Assembly: GCA_026708055.1 (NCBI GenBank)
Contig: JAPOVS010000051.1
Coordinates: 48,556-112,555, forward strand
Direction of reading: 5' to 3'
Length of the DNA: 64,000 bases
Source of the DNA: a bacterium
GTDB lineage: Bacteria; Actinomycetota; Acidimicrobiia; Acidimicrobiales; CATQHL01
Shown here: positions 63,963 to 64,000 of the stretch, in pieces
Position numbering within the stretch: the first letter of the stretch is position 1
How the letters are laid out: every line of letters begins with the position of its first letter
Notes under the pieces: generated by a model
The model's input: only the letters and a program-made list of their open reading frames with translations
Database searches by the model: none
Told to the model about the DNA's origin: nothing
Made by a program: the position numbers and the translations under genes

Positions 63963-64000
63963 TGTCACCGGAGCAGCCGCCGGCCGACGGTGGCGCGACC
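63962..64000 (+). CDS. Possible start of a gene running off the window
   Basis: ATG at 63962 overlaps the RTX stop by one base (TGATG) and opens a frame of 13 codons beginning MSPEQPPADGG to the window edge. Too short to identify, and the start is a guess. Confidence 0.3.
   Translation, partial: MSPEQPPADGGAT

Noticed and set aside
62928..63968. Minus-strand open frame opposite the RTX gene
   Set aside because: Val/Ala repeats mirror the RTX nonapeptide DNA repeats; no independent support.
1..64000. Prophage, transposase, integrase or CRISPR-Cas genes
   Set aside because: None of the translated frames I read shows such motifs. The tRNA cluster has no attachment-site duplication that I can see.

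Overview
The window is high-GC (roughly two thirds G+C or more) actinobacterial chromosome. Several features point to class Acidimicrobiia (inference, moderate confidence): a B12-dependent class II ribonucleotide reductase, glucosyl-3-phosphoglycerate synthase, the succinylase lysine/DAP route, a tRNA Gly-Cys-Val cluster, many GTG starts, and -10 hexamers lying 6-9 nt before start codons. Nearly all of it is housekeeping sequence. I see no insertion sequence, prophage or CRISPR array.

Layout. 1-12.9 kb holds accessory metabolism: a DUF3467 protein, a fused electron-transfer flavoprotein coupled to a histidine phosphatase, an O6-alkylguanine-DNA alkyltransferase, two acyl-CoA synthetases (one acetoacetyl-CoA synthetase-like), a CitE-like lyase, a stalked secreted lipase, an SDR and a SnoaL-like protein. 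13.0-16.2 kb is a sugar ABC importer (binding protein, ATPase, permease) behind a well-formed inverted repeat. 16.2-19.2 kb has a class III aminotransferase, an isopenicillin-N-synthase-like dioxygenase and msrB.

19.2-29.7 kb is a conserved information/lysine block: recA, miaB, miaA, dapF, hflX, dapC, dapD and dapE, then lexA convergent with dapE and a small membrane protein divergent from lexA. 29.7-38.5 kb: RibD-like reductase, nrdJ, alcohol dehydrogenase, gpgS, lgt, a cyclase-domain protein and metX. 38.5-44.7 kb: three tRNAs, then the rod-shape operon mreB-mreC-mreD-mrdA-rodA. 44.8-52.2 kb: two radical-SAM-associated proteins, RNase E/G, rplU, rpmA, obgE and proB. 52.3-64 kb: CaCA exchanger, flotillin/NfeD pair, rimO-pgsA-cinA-ppx, a Uma2-type protein, proA on the opposite strand and away from proB, and a calcium-binding RTX-repeat protein.

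Many adjacent genes share 4-nt stop/start overlaps (ATGA or GTGA), which indicates translational coupling. The most interesting signals are regulatory. recA and the small membrane gene next to lexA share a 14-nt exact upstream motif with an identical distance to a -10-like CAGGnT box, which suggests an SOS-linked membrane protein. Other points are DapF with Ser in place of its first catalytic Cys, a two-module dispersed repeat present twice, and repeat arrays upstream of nrdJ and recA.
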